Source: DATAAP01 sp041690495 (GTDB lineage: Bacteria; Pseudomonadota; Alphaproteobacteria; CACIAM-22H2). Taken from it: a stretch of DNA of 64,000 nucleotides. The notes under the pieces are model-generated. The model was not told the origin of the DNA and did not search any database. It saw only the letters and a list, made by a program, of their open reading frames with translations. Location of the stretch: contig JAWLHE010000010.1 in the NCBI GenBank assembly GCA_041690495.1, positions 62,001 through 126,000 of the forward strand. The letters run 5' to 3'. Below are positions 17,223 through 25,902 of this stretch, in pieces; position 1 is the stretch's first letter; the number at the start of each line of letters is the position of its first letter. Both the position numbers and the translations under genes were made by a program.

Positions 17223-18752
17223 ATGCTCGACGGTCTCGCCCTGTTCGGCCGCTCGCTTCTGAATTTCGGCGACCCGCTGACCCTGATCTATGTGGCGATC
17301 GCCTCGCTGCTCGGGCTGGTGATCGGTGCCCTGCCCGGCCTGACTGCGACCATGGGGGTCGCGCTGCTGACGACATTGACACTGAAGATGTCGTCCGAGG
17401 TGGCGCTGCTCGTGCTGGTCTGCGCCTATGTCGGCGCGATCTATGGCGGCAGCCGCAGCGCCATCCTGCTCAACATTCCCGGCACGCCGGCCAACGCCGC
17501 CGCCTGCCTCGACGGCAACGCGCTGGCCCGCCAGGGTCTCGCCGGCCGCGCGATGGGCGTCTCGACGACCGGGTCGGTCATGGGCACGCTCATCGGCATC
17601 TTCTTCCTTGCCGCGTTCACGCCGGTGCTGGGCGAGTTCGCGCTCAAGTTCGGCGCTTACGAGTTCTTCTGGCTCGCCCTGTTCGGCGTCGTCGTCTCTG
17701 GCAATCTCACCGGCGACGACCCGCTCAAGGGCTGGCTGGTCGGCTTTCTCGGCCTGTTCGTCGCATGCGTCGGCCAGGACGCGATCCATGCCTATGAGCG
17801 CTTCGCCTTCGGCAACCGTGACCTCGCCGGCGGGTTCCAGCTGATTCCGGCGCTGGTCGGCGCGTTCGGCTTCGCAGAGGTGTTGTCGGTTCTGAGCGAG
17901 CGCAGCGCGCGGCCGGAGATCCGCAGCGTCGATTCCTATTTTCCGCGCCCGCGAGACGTCCTGAAATACTGGCGCACCGTGATCCGCTCGGGGCTCATCG
18001 GCACCTTCATGGGAATCGTGCCCGGCGTCGGCGAGGATGTCGCCTCGTGGTCGTCCTATGCCGCGGCGCGCCGCAGCAGCAAGGAGAGGGAGAAGTTCGG
18101 CAAGGGATCGGTCGAGGGCCTTATGGCTGCGGAGACGGGCGACAACGCCTGCGTGCCGGGTGCGATGATCCCGGTCCTCGCGCTGGCGGTTCCGGGCTCG
18201 GCGCCGGCGGCGGTGCTGATGGCGGCGATGATCATCCACGGCGTGCAGCCCGGCCCGATGATCATGGTCCAGAACCCGCAATTCGTGTTCGACGTGGTCG
18301 CGATGATGCTTTACGCGACCCTCGGCATTTTCGTCTTCGGCCTGCTGCTCGTGCGTCCGCTCATCAAGGTCCTGCAGGTGCCGCGCGACATCATCATGCC
18401 GATCGTCTTTGTGCTGTGCGTCATCGGCTCCTTCGCGATCGCGCAGCGCCTGTTCGACATCTGGACGATGCTCGGCTTCGGCCTCGCCGGCTTCGTGCTG
18501 CGGCGCTTCAACTACCCGATGGCCCCGTTTGTGCTCGGCATCGTCCTTGGCGACCTGCTCGACAAGAACCTGCGGCGCGGGCTGGTGCTCAGCGACGGCG
18601 ACCTTACGCCGTTCTTCCTGCGGCCGATCTCGGCCGTGCTGTGGGGAATCACCCTTCTTGTCATCCTGATGAACGTCCCGGCGTTCAGTCGCGCGGTCAG
18701 TGCCGTGCCTGCTGCGATCCGCGCGCGCCTGCGACCCGAGACCGGGCCATGA
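17223..18752 (+). CDS. tctA: Tripartite tricarboxylate transporter large permease TctA
   Basis: A 509-residue permease with about 12 membrane helices. The hallmark segments are GALPGLTATMGVALL near 38-52, the substrate-region motif NIPGTPANAAACLDG near 85-99 and a second related motif GIVPGVGEDVASWSSYAAARR in the middle of the protein, reflecting the internal repeat of the family. It forms the transport channel with TctB. Its stop codon overlaps the start of the next gene (ATGA), which indicates translational coupling with the sugar isomerase-like gene and ties transport to catabolism. Confidence 0.95.
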   Translation: MLDGLALFGRSLLNFGDPLTLIYVAIASLLGLVIGALPGLTATMGVALLTTLTLKMSSEVALLVLVCAYVGAIYGGSRSAILLNIPGTPANAAACLDGNALARQGLAGRAMGVSTTGSVMGTLIGIFFLAAFTPVLGEFALKFGAYEFFWLALFGVVVSGNLTGDDPLKGWLVGFLGLFVACVGQDAIHAYERFAFGNRDLAGGFQLIPALVGAFGFAEVLSVLSERSARPEIRSVDSYFPRPRDVLKYWRTVIRSGLIGTFMGIVPGVGEDVASWSSYAAARRSSKEREKFGKGSVEGLMAAETGDNACVPGAMIPVLALAVPGSAPAAVLMAAMIIHGVQPGPMIMVQNPQFVFDVVAMMLYATLGIFVFGLLLVRPLIKVLQVPRDIIMPIVFVLCVIGSFAIAQRLFDIWTMLGFGLAGFVLRRFNYPMAPFVLGIVLGDLLDKNLRRGLVLSDGDLTPFFLRPISAVLWGITLLVILMNVPAFSRAVSAVPAAIRARLRPETGP

Positions 18753-19588
18753 AGATCGCGCTCTGCAATGAAGTGCTGCGCGACATGGAGTTCGCCGCCC
18801 AGTGCGACTATGCGGCGGCGCTCGGCTATGACGGACTGGAAGTCGCCCCGTTCACGCTCGGGGAGATGCCGCACCTGATGAGCGAGCGTGCGCGCGCAGC
18901 GCTGCGTCGCGCCGCGGCGGATGCGGGTATTGCGATCACCGGGCTGCACTGGCTCCTGGTCACGCCGCAGGGCCTCTCGCTCAACGGCCCCGACGCTGAG
19001 ATCCGCGGCAGGACGCTCGAGGTCATGCGACGGCTGGTCGTGCTGTGCGCCGATCTCGGCGGCGCGGTCCTGGTCCACGGCTCGCCGGCGCAACGCAACG
19101 TGGCACCGGGCGACGATGCGGAGGCGGCGTGGGCGCGGGCGCGCGAGGCGTTTGCAGCGGTCGCGGAAGACGCAGGCAGGGCCGGCGTCACCTATTGCCT
19201 CGAGCCGCTGAGCCGGCGCGAGACGAACTTCATAAACACCGTCGGGGAAGCGGCCCGCATGGTCGAGGCGGTCGGTCATCCCGCGTTCCGCACCATGATC
19301 GACACGAGCGCCGCCGCCCAGACCGAAAGCGAGCCGGTTGCGGCGCTGGTCGAGCGCTGGTTGCCGAGCGGCCTGATCGCCCATGTGCAGGTCAACGACC
19401 GCAACCGGCGCGGGCCTGGCGAGGGCGATGACCGCTTCGCTCCGGTCTTCGCGGCGTTGCTGCGCAAAGGCTATGATCGAGTCGTTGCCGCCGAGCCGTT
19501 CGTCTACGAGCCGGACGGCCGCGCCTGTGCCGCGCGCTCGATCGGCTATGTGCGCGGCGTGCTGGAGGCCCTGGAGTGGAGAACTTGA
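18749..19588 (+). CDS. Sugar phosphate isomerase/epimerase-like TIM-barrel protein
   Basis: A 279-residue protein of the xylose isomerase-like TIM-barrel family (AP endonuclease 2 fold). It shows YCLEPLSRRETNFINT, with the metal-binding Glu, then MIDTSAA, HVQVNDRNRRGPGEGD and VAAEPFVYEPDG, which carry further His/Asp/Glu ligands at the ends of barrel strands. Such enzymes isomerise or epimerise keto-sugars, sometimes acids. The ATG overlaps the TctA stop. A second, distinct member of the same fold is encoded at 24117-24953 in the same locus, so the two probably act at different steps. Confidence 0.85.
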   Translation: MKIALCNEVLRDMEFAAQCDYAAALGYDGLEVAPFTLGEMPHLMSERARAALRRAAADAGIAITGLHWLLVTPQGLSLNGPDAEIRGRTLEVMRRLVVLCADLGGAVLVHGSPAQRNVAPGDDAEAAWARAREAFAAVAEDAGRAGVTYCLEPLSRRETNFINTVGEAARMVEAVGHPAFRTMIDTSAAAQTESEPVAALVERWLPSGLIAHVQVNDRNRRGPGEGDDRFAPVFAALLRKGYDRVVAAEPFVYEPDGRACAARSIGYVRGVLEALEWRT

Positions 19589-19589
19589 C

Positions 19590-21014
19590 GTGAACGCCCC
19601 GAGCTTCCGCATCACCGAGATCGCGTTTCGCGAGCGCCCCGTCCGGCTGCGCCTGCCGTTCCGCTTCGGCGTCGTGACGCTGACGCATGCGCCGCAGGCC
19701 TTCGCCTTTGCGCGCATAGCGCTGCCCGACGGCCGCACGTCGCTGGGCGGCGCGGCCGAACTGCTGGCGCCGAAGTGGTTCGACAAGGACCTCGCGCTGA
19801 CCAACGAGCAGAATTTCGACCAGCTTCGCACGGCTCTCGAGATTGCCCGCGGGCATTACCTGGACAATGCGGCACGCACCGCGTTCGGGCATTTCGCTGC
19901 GCATTACGCCGATCAGATCTCGGCATGCGCCGCGCGCAACCTCAATCCGCTGGTCGCCTGTTACGGACCGGCCCTGGTCGACCGTGCTGTGCTGGACGCC
20001 CTGTGCCGCGCGCTCCGGGCGTCATTCTACGAGGCGATCCGGCGCAACCTCGCCGGCATCGCGCCTGCCGGGCTGGCGCCCGAGCTTGCGGGCTTCGATA
20101 CCGCCCGGTTCCTTTCGAGCCTCGCGCCGCGCGAGACGATCGCCGCGCGCCACACGGTCGGGCTGGTCGATCCGATCACCGCAGGCGATATCGCGCCGGG
20201 CCAGCGCGTCGATGACGGGCTGCCGGAGACATTGGAAGAGGTCGCCGCCGCATACGGCCACACCTGGTTCAAGCTCAAGGTCGGCGGCGACGTGGCGAAG
20301 GATATCGACCGGCTGTCGGCGATCGCGTCCGTGCTCGACCGCGCTGCGGCGCCGTATCGCTGCTCGCTCGACGGCAACGAGCAGTATGACGACGTCGAAG
20401 GCGTGATGGCCCTGTGGCGGGCGATGCGCGAGACGCCCCGCCTGCAGCGGCTGGTGTCGTCGGTTGCGTTCATCGAGCAGCCGATCAACCGCAAGGCCGC
20501 GCTGGAGCGGGACGTGTCCGCGCTTTCGTCCGCGAAACCGGTGATTATCGACGAATCCGACGGCGAGCTCGCTTCGTTCCCCAGGGCAAGGGCGCTGGGG
20601 TATGCCGGCGTGTCGAGCAAGACCTGCAAGAACTTCTACAAGTCGATCATCAATGCGGCGCGTTGCGCGGTGTGGAACCAGGAGGCCGGTCCGCGCTATT
20701 TCATGTCGGGCGAGGACCTGACGACCCAGGCGGGACTCTCCGTGCAGCAGGATCTGGCGCTGGTCTCGCTGCTCGGTCTCGATCATGTCGAGCGCAACGG
20801 CCATCACTACGTCAACGGCATGGCCGACCTTCCGGAACGCGAGCAGCGGGCCTTCCTCGCGGCGCATCCGGACCTGTATCATCGCAGCGACGGCGTAGTG
20901 CGGCTGAAGATATCGAACGGCATGCTGGCGATCGGCTCGCTGGCAGCACCCGGATTCGCCAGCGGCGCGCTGCCGGATATGGACGCGATGCCGCCGATGC
21001 CCAGCGCGGCATAG
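19590..21014 (+). CDS. Enolase-superfamily enzyme (mandelate racemase/dehydratase-like)
   Basis: A 474-residue enzyme. The TIM-barrel part shows the basic-residue strand WFKLKVGGD, metal ligands in CSLDGNEQYDD, VAFIEQPINR and VIIDESDGE, and a later lysine in SSKTCKNFYKS, the order expected for mandelate racemase-type members that abstract a proton next to a carboxylate. A dehydratase or racemase on an acid sugar is likely. The start is taken as GTG at 19590, one base after the previous stop. At 474 residues it is longer than the usual 370-400, mostly through extra N-terminal helices (about 60-180). Confidence 0.82.
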   Translation: MNAPSFRITEIAFRERPVRLRLPFRFGVVTLTHAPQAFAFARIALPDGRTSLGGAAELLAPKWFDKDLALTNEQNFDQLRTALEIARGHYLDNAARTAFGHFAAHYADQISACAARNLNPLVACYGPALVDRAVLDALCRALRASFYEAIRRNLAGIAPAGLAPELAGFDTARFLSSLAPRETIAARHTVGLVDPITAGDIAPGQRVDDGLPETLEEVAAAYGHTWFKLKVGGDVAKDIDRLSAIASVLDRAAAPYRCSLDGNEQYDDVEGVMALWRAMRETPRLQRLVSSVAFIEQPINRKAALERDVSALSSAKPVIIDESDGELASFPRARALGYAGVSSKTCKNFYKSIINAARCAVWNQEAGPRYFMSGEDLTTQAGLSVQQDLALVSLLGLDHVERNGHHYVNGMADLPEREQRAFLAAHPDLYHRSDGVVRLKISNGMLAIGSLAAPGFASGALPDMDAMPPMPSAA

Positions 21015-21022
21015 GGGGCACG

Positions 21023-21712
21023 ATGCCGCGCAACGGAGGGGCAAACGAAGCGCCGCGCCGCGGAAAGCGCGCGGCGAACGGCGCGCGGCGCGATCCCGAT
21101 GCGACACGCGCCAAGATTCTCGCCGCGGCATGGCACGAGTTCGCACATAAGGGCTTCGCCGGCGCCAGGGTCGACGCGATCGCCGACCGCTCGCGCGTCA
21201 ACAAGCGCATGATCTACCACTACTACGGCGACAAGGAGAGGCTCTTCGTCGCCGTGCTCGAGGCGGCCTACGATCGCGTGCGCAGCGCCGAGCAGGCACT
21301 GGATCTCGAGCATATGGCGCCGGAGGCGGCAATGCAGCGGATGGTCGAATTCACCTTCGACTCGTTCGTCGGAGACCGCACCTTCATCCAGCTCCTCAAC
21401 AACGAGAATCTGTACAAGGCGCGCCACCTGAAGAAGTCCGCCCGCGTGCGCCAGATGCACTCGCCGCTGATCGGCATGATCGGCGGAATCCTCAGGCGCG
21501 GCGAAGCGGCCGGCGTGTTCCGCGGCGGCGTCGACCCGGCCCAGCTTTGGATCTCGATCGCCGCGCTGGGCTATTTCTACTTCAGCAACATCCATACGCT
21601 CTCGACCATCTTCGGCCGCGATCTCGAGGACGAGGCAGCGCTCGCCGAGCGCCGCAGCCACATCGTCGGACTGGTGCTCGACGGTCTGCGGCCGCGCGCC
21701 GGGCCGGCTTGA
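21023..21712 (+). CDS. TetR-family transcriptional regulator
   Basis: A 229-residue repressor. An Arg-rich tail (1-25) leads to the TetR helix-turn-helix domain: ATRAKILAAAWHEFAHKGFAGARVDAIADRSRVNKRMIYHYYGDKERLF. The C-terminal domain (about 85-220) resembles TetR_C of the RutR/CerR type and would bind a small ligand. The gene lies between the two halves of the catabolic locus and starts eight bases after the enolase gene ends. The palindrome at 21738-21753, just beyond its stop, is a good candidate operator. Confidence 0.9.
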   Translation: MPRNGGANEAPRRGKRAANGARRDPDATRAKILAAAWHEFAHKGFAGARVDAIADRSRVNKRMIYHYYGDKERLFVAVLEAAYDRVRSAEQALDLEHMAPEAAMQRMVEFTFDSFVGDRTFIQLLNNENLYKARHLKKSARVRQMHSPLIGMIGGILRRGEAAGVFRGGVDPAQLWISIAALGYFYFSNIHTLSTIFGRDLEDEAALAERRSHIVGLVLDGLRPRAGPA

Positions 21713-21737
21713 CGTCCATGCCGGGTTGGGGCACTTT

Positions 21738-21753
21738 GTAACCATATAGTTAC
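21738..21753. promoter_or_regulatory. Palindromic operator candidate for the TetR regulator
   Basis: GTAACCATATAGTTAC has arms GTAAC and GTTAC around an AT-rich centre, with one mismatched pair. The TATAGT inside it could serve as a -10 box for the oxidoreductase gene starting at 21798, so a bound repressor would block transcription. It is an isolated AT-rich island in GC-rich sequence. Confidence 0.55.
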
Positions 21754-21797
21754 TTATGCGGGCCGGCGGAACGGCGCAAATTTGGAGGATGGCGGAG

Positions 21798-22949
21798 ATG
21801 GCGGATCGCAGGCTTGGCATCATCATGAACGGCGTGACCGGGCGCATGGGGACGAACCAGCACCTGATCCGCTCGATTCTCGCGATCCGCGACCAGGGCG
21901 GCGTGCTGCTCGAGGACGGCACGCGCGTGCTGCCCGACCCGGTCCTGGTCGGCCGCGATTCGGACAAGCTGCGCCGCCTCGCCGAAGCGCATCAGGTGGC
22001 ACGCTGGACCACCGATCTCGACAAGGCGCTGTCGGACAGGAACGACCGCGTGTTTTTCGACGCGGCATCGACCCAGCTGCGCGCCGGCCTGGTCCGCAAG
22101 GCGATCGCGGCGGGCAAGGACATCTACTGCGAGAAGCCGGTCGCCGACTCGCTCAAGGACGCGATCGAGCTCTATCGGCTGGCCGAGAAGGCGGGCGTGA
22201 AGCATGGCGTGGTGCAGGACAAGCTTTGGCTGCCCGGACTGCTCAAGCTGAAGATGCTGATCGACAGCGGCTTCTTCGGCCGCATCCACTCGGTCAAGGG
22301 CGATTTCGGCTACTGGGTGTTCGAGGGCGACTGGCAGCCTGCCAACCGGCCGTCGTGGAACTACCGCAAGGAGGACGGCGGCGGCATCATCCTCGACATG
22401 CTGTGCCACTGGCGCTACGTGCTCGACAACCTGTTCGGCGAGGTGAAATCGGTGATGTGCCACGGCGCCATCCATATCCCCGAGCGCGTCGACGAGCAGG
22501 GCAAGACGTACAAGGCGACGGCCGACGACGCCGCCTATGCGATCTTCGATCTCGAGGGCGGCGTCGTCGCCCAGATCAACAGCTCGTGGACGACGCGCGT
22601 GCGCCGCGACGATCTTGTCACCTTCCAGGTCGACGGCACGCACGGCTCCGCGGTCGCCGGCCTGACGCGCTGCTTTTCGCAGCATCGCGTCAACACGCCG
22701 CGCCCGGTGTGGAATCCCGACGTCAGGCAGCCGATCGACTTCTACGAGACCTGGGACGAGGTGCCGGACAACGTGCCCGCCGACAACGCCTTCAAGGCGG
22801 AGTGGGAGCTGTTCATCCGTCACCTCTTCGACGGCACGCCGTTCCCATGGAACCTCAAGGCCGGCGCCAAGGGCGTGCAGCTCGCCGAGGCGGGGCTGAA
22901 GAGCTGGGCCGAGCGGCGCTGGATCGACCTGCCGAAGCTGGAGGGCTGA
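21798..22949 (+). CDS. Gfo/Idh/MocA-family NAD(P)-dependent oxidoreductase
   Basis: A 383-residue dehydrogenase. The N-terminal Rossmann region begins RLGIIMNGVTGRMGTNQHL, followed by the family motif CEKPVADS, in which the lysine of EKP is catalytic. The C-terminal half carries GGGIILDMLCHWRYVLDNLFG and NSSWTTRVRRDDLVTFQVDGT. These enzymes oxidise or reduce hydroxyl groups of sugars, inositols and related compounds. The ATG at 21798 is chosen because GGAGG at 21784-21788 is nine bases away; two upstream in-frame ATGs have no such site. It starts the second operon half, one base from the DUF993 gene. Confidence 0.9.
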   Translation: MADRRLGIIMNGVTGRMGTNQHLIRSILAIRDQGGVLLEDGTRVLPDPVLVGRDSDKLRRLAEAHQVARWTTDLDKALSDRNDRVFFDAASTQLRAGLVRKAIAAGKDIYCEKPVADSLKDAIELYRLAEKAGVKHGVVQDKLWLPGLLKLKMLIDSGFFGRIHSVKGDFGYWVFEGDWQPANRPSWNYRKEDGGGIILDMLCHWRYVLDNLFGEVKSVMCHGAIHIPERVDEQGKTYKATADDAAYAIFDLEGGVVAQINSSWTTRVRRDDLVTFQVDGTHGSAVAGLTRCFSQHRVNTPRPVWNPDVRQPIDFYETWDEVPDNVPADNAFKAEWELFIRHLFDGTPFPWNLKAGAKGVQLAEAGLKSWAERRWIDLPKLEG

Positions 22950-22950
22950 G

Positions 22951-24117
22951 ATGCCGGTCATCGACCTGCCGACCGAATCGCGTCGGCTCGAAAGCTACCG
23001 GACGCGCGCACCGCGCAATTTTCCGGAGCGCCAGAGCGTTCCGTTCAATCGCGTGGCGTATTCGGCGGCGCATGTGGTGGCCGATCCGCTCTCCGCGGCC
23101 GATCCGTGGATCGAGGCGGCGGTCGACTGGGACAAGACCGTCGGCTACCGCTGCTATCTGTGGGGCCTCGGCCTCGGCGTCGCGGAGTCGATGGACACGG
23201 CGCAGCGCGGCATGGGGCTCGACTGGAACGCGTCGCTCGAGCTGATCCGCCGCAGCCTCGACGCGGCGAAGGGCATGCCCGGCGCGCTGATCGCCTGCGG
23301 TGCCGGCACCGACCATCTGCCGCCGTCGCCGGACCTGTCGCTCGACCAGGTGATTCGCGCGTACGAGGAGCAGATCGAGGCGGTCGAGAAGCTTGGCGGC
23401 CGCCTGATCCTGATGGCCAGCCGCGCGCTGACCGCCTGCGCGAAGTCACCCGACGACTACGGCAAGGTCTATGACCGCATCCTGCGCCAGGTGAAGGAAC
23501 CTGTAATCATCCACTGGCTCGGCGAGATGTTCGATCCCGCGCTCGACGGCTACTGGGGCCACAAGGACCATTACGCGGCGATGGACGTCGTCGCCGACCT
23601 CATCGCCCGCAATGCCGCGAAGGTCGACGGCATCAAGATCTCGCTGCTCGACAAGCAGAAGGAGATCGACCTGCGTGCGCGTCTGCCCAAGGGCGTCCGC
23701 ATGTATACCGGCGACGACTTCAATTACGCTGAGCTGATCGCGGGCGAGGGCGCCTATTATTCGGACGCGCTGCTCGGCATCTTCGATGCGATCGCGCCGG
23801 CGGCGTCGGCGGCGCTCGCGGCACTCGCCTCGCAGCGGGTGAACGAATTCCACGACATTCTCGGGCCGACAGTGCCGCTGTCCCGGCACATCTTCAAGGC
23901 GCCGACCCGCTTCTACAAGACGGGCGTGGTCTTCATGGCCTATCTCAACGGCCACCAGGACCATTTCGTCATGGTCGGCGGCCAGCAGAGCGCGCGATCG
24001 CTGCTGCATCTCGCCGAGCTGTTCCGGCTCGCCGACGCGGCCGGGCTGCTGCGCGATCCCGAGATGGCGGCGCACCGCATGAAGCAGGTGATGGCGACGC
24101 AGGGTATCGCCGCCTGA
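22951..24117 (+). CDS. DUF993 protein, dihydrodipicolinate synthase-like fold
   Basis: A 388-residue protein matching the DUF993 family: AVDWDKTVGYRCYLWGLGLGVAESMDTAQRG-type opening, ALIACGAGTDHLPP, and PVIIHWLGEMFDPALDGYWG, with KVDGIKISLLD holding a lysine at the position used for Schiff-base formation in the DHDPS aldolase family. A retro-aldol or decarboxylating step on a keto-acid is possible. The family has no firmly assigned reaction known to me. It begins one base after the oxidoreductase stop and its own stop overlaps the next start (ATG at 24117). Confidence 0.8.
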   Translation: MPVIDLPTESRRLESYRTRAPRNFPERQSVPFNRVAYSAAHVVADPLSAADPWIEAAVDWDKTVGYRCYLWGLGLGVAESMDTAQRGMGLDWNASLELIRRSLDAAKGMPGALIACGAGTDHLPPSPDLSLDQVIRAYEEQIEAVEKLGGRLILMASRALTACAKSPDDYGKVYDRILRQVKEPVIIHWLGEMFDPALDGYWGHKDHYAAMDVVADLIARNAAKVDGIKISLLDKQKEIDLRARLPKGVRMYTGDDFNYAELIAGEGAYYSDALLGIFDAIAPAASAALAALASQRVNEFHDILGPTVPLSRHIFKAPTRFYKTGVVFMAYLNGHQDHFVMVGGQQSARSLLHLAELFRLADAAGLLRDPEMAAHRMKQVMATQGIAA

Positions 24118-24953
24118 TGCGGGACTTCTCGCGTGGGATCGAGTGGCTGTCGATCAACCAGGCGACGACGCGGCCGCAATGGTCGCTCGAGCAGGCGATC
24201 GCCGGTTACGCGCGTCACGGCGTTCGCGGCATCGCCGTATGGCGCGACAAGCTCGCCGAATGCGGCGTCGAGCACGCCGCGAAGGCGCTCAGGGCGGCCG
24301 GAATGACCGTCACCGGCCTCTGCCGCGGCGGGATGTTCCCGGCTGCGGACGAGGCCGGCCGCCGCGCGGCGATCGACGACAACAGACGCGCTGTGGACGA
24401 AGCAGTGGCGATCGGCGCGCAGTGCCTGGTGCTGGTGGTCGGCGGACTGGCGCCCGGCTCCAGGGATATCGCCGGCGCGCGCGCGCAGGTCAGGGACGGG
24501 ATCGCGGCCATGCTGCCTTATGCGCGCGCCGCCGGGATGCCGGTCGCGATCGAGCCGCTGCATCCGATGTACGCGGCCGATCGGGCTTGCGTGAACACAA
24601 TGGCGCAGGCCAACGATCTCTGCGACGAGCTTGGCGAGGGGCTCGGCATCGCCGTCGACGTCTATCACGTCTGGTGGGACCCTGATCTGGAGAAGGAGAT
24701 CCGCCGCGCAGGAAAGGAGCGCATCCTCGCTTTCCATGTCTGCGACTGGCTGGTGCCGACCACCGATCTGCTGCTCGACCGCGGCATGATGGGCGACGGC
24801 GTCATCGATATCCGCAGGATCCGGGGCTGGGTCGAGGACGCCGGCTATGACGGCTTCGCCGAGGTCGAGATTTTCTCGGCCGGCAACTGGTGGAAGCGCG
24901 ATCCGGAGGAAGTAGTCCGCGTCTGCACGGAGCGGCATCGAAGCGTATGCTGA
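24117..24953 (+). CDS. Second sugar phosphate isomerase/epimerase-like TIM-barrel protein
   Basis: A 278-residue member of the AP endonuclease 2/xylose isomerase-like fold. Metal-binding segments are PVAIEPLHPMYAADRACVNT (Glu), GIAVDVYHVWWDPDL (Asp, His), AFHVCDWLVPTTD (His, Asp) and AEVEIFSAGNWW (Glu). Sequence and motifs differ clearly from the protein at 18749, so it is not a recent duplicate. The start overlaps the DUF993 stop, giving tight coupling in the oxidoreductase-DUF993-isomerase block. A keto-sugar or keto-acid intermediate shared by the three enzymes is likely. Confidence 0.85.
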   Translation: MRDFSRGIEWLSINQATTRPQWSLEQAIAGYARHGVRGIAVWRDKLAECGVEHAAKALRAAGMTVTGLCRGGMFPAADEAGRRAAIDDNRRAVDEAVAIGAQCLVLVVGGLAPGSRDIAGARAQVRDGIAAMLPYARAAGMPVAIEPLHPMYAADRACVNTMAQANDLCDELGEGLGIAVDVYHVWWDPDLEKEIRRAGKERILAFHVCDWLVPTTDLLLDRGMMGDGVIDIRRIRGWVEDAGYDGFAEVEIFSAGNWWKRDPEEVVRVCTERHRSVC

Positions 24954-25014
24954 GCCCCTGCCATGCGGCGGCGGCGCTTGACCGCGTGCGACCGTCCCGC
25001 GTCTATGGGGTGCA

Positions 25015-25902
25015 ATGCATGCAAAGATAGACCTGCAGCGTCACAGCCTGCGCGGCATCGGCCTGATGGTGGCGGGCAGTGCGCTGATCACGCTGAACGA
25101 TGCGGTCGCCAAGTGGCTGTCGTCGACCTATCCGGTAGGCCAGATCCTGACGCTTCGCGGTGCGTTCTTCCTGGTTCCCGTGCTGGCGCTGGTCTGGCAC
25201 GGCGGCGGTTTGCGGGCGCTGCGCGTCCACAGCATTCGCGGCCAGGCCTATCGCGCCGCGCTGTTCGTCGCCGCCTCCGTGCTGTTCGTCACCGCGGTAG
25301 GGCTGATGCCGCTGCCCACGGTGATCGCGCTGACCTTCGCCTCGCCGCTGTTCATCACGGCGCTCGCTCCGGCGATGCTCGGCGAGCATGTCGGCTGGCG
25401 GCGCTGGCTGGCGGTGCTGGTCGGCTTCGCCGGCGTGGTGCTGATCGTGCGGCCGTTCCAGGAGGGATGGCAGTGGGTGGCGCTGATCCCCGTCGCCGGC
25501 GCGCTGGTGAGCTCGCTGCGGGACATCGCGACTCGGCGCATCACGGCCTATGAGAGTTCGGCTTCGATCCTGTTCTATGCGGCCCTGGCGGTGATCGTGC
25601 TCGGCCTCGCGACCTCGCCGTTCGGGTGGCAGCCGGTTGCAGCATTCGACCTGATGCTGTTCGCGCTGCAGGGGCTGGCGATGGGCGGTGCGCACTATCT
25701 GATGGTCGAATCCTTCCGGATATCCGAAGCGGCGCTGGTGGCGCCGTTCAAATACACTGGCTTCATCTGGGCGATGATCTACGGCGCGTCGATCTGGGGC
25801 GACTATCCCGACGCGACGACGCTCGCCGGAGCCGGTGTGATCCTGGCCAGCGGCCTCTACATCCTGCACCGCGAACTGATGAACAAAAAGCACAAGACGT
25901 GA
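25015..25902 (+). CDS. DMT-superfamily (EamA) transporter
   Basis: A 295-residue protein with about ten membrane helices and two EamA repeats (about 10-140 and 150-285). Typical segments are SALITLNDAVAKWLSSTYPVGQ near the start, GLMPLPTVIALTFASPLFITAL and PFKYTGFIWAMIYGASIWGD, the latter closing the second repeat. These proteins export or exchange small metabolites. It follows the isomerase gene by 61 bp on the same strand and could remove a product or by-product of the pathway, but it may be independently expressed. Confidence 0.88.
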   Translation: MHAKIDLQRHSLRGIGLMVAGSALITLNDAVAKWLSSTYPVGQILTLRGAFFLVPVLALVWHGGGLRALRVHSIRGQAYRAALFVAASVLFVTAVGLMPLPTVIALTFASPLFITALAPAMLGEHVGWRRWLAVLVGFAGVVLIVRPFQEGWQWVALIPVAGALVSSLRDIATRRITAYESSASILFYAALAVIVLGLATSPFGWQPVAAFDLMLFALQGLAMGGAHYLMVESFRISEAALVAPFKYTGFIWAMIYGASIWGDYPDATTLAGAGVILASGLYILHRELMNKKHKT

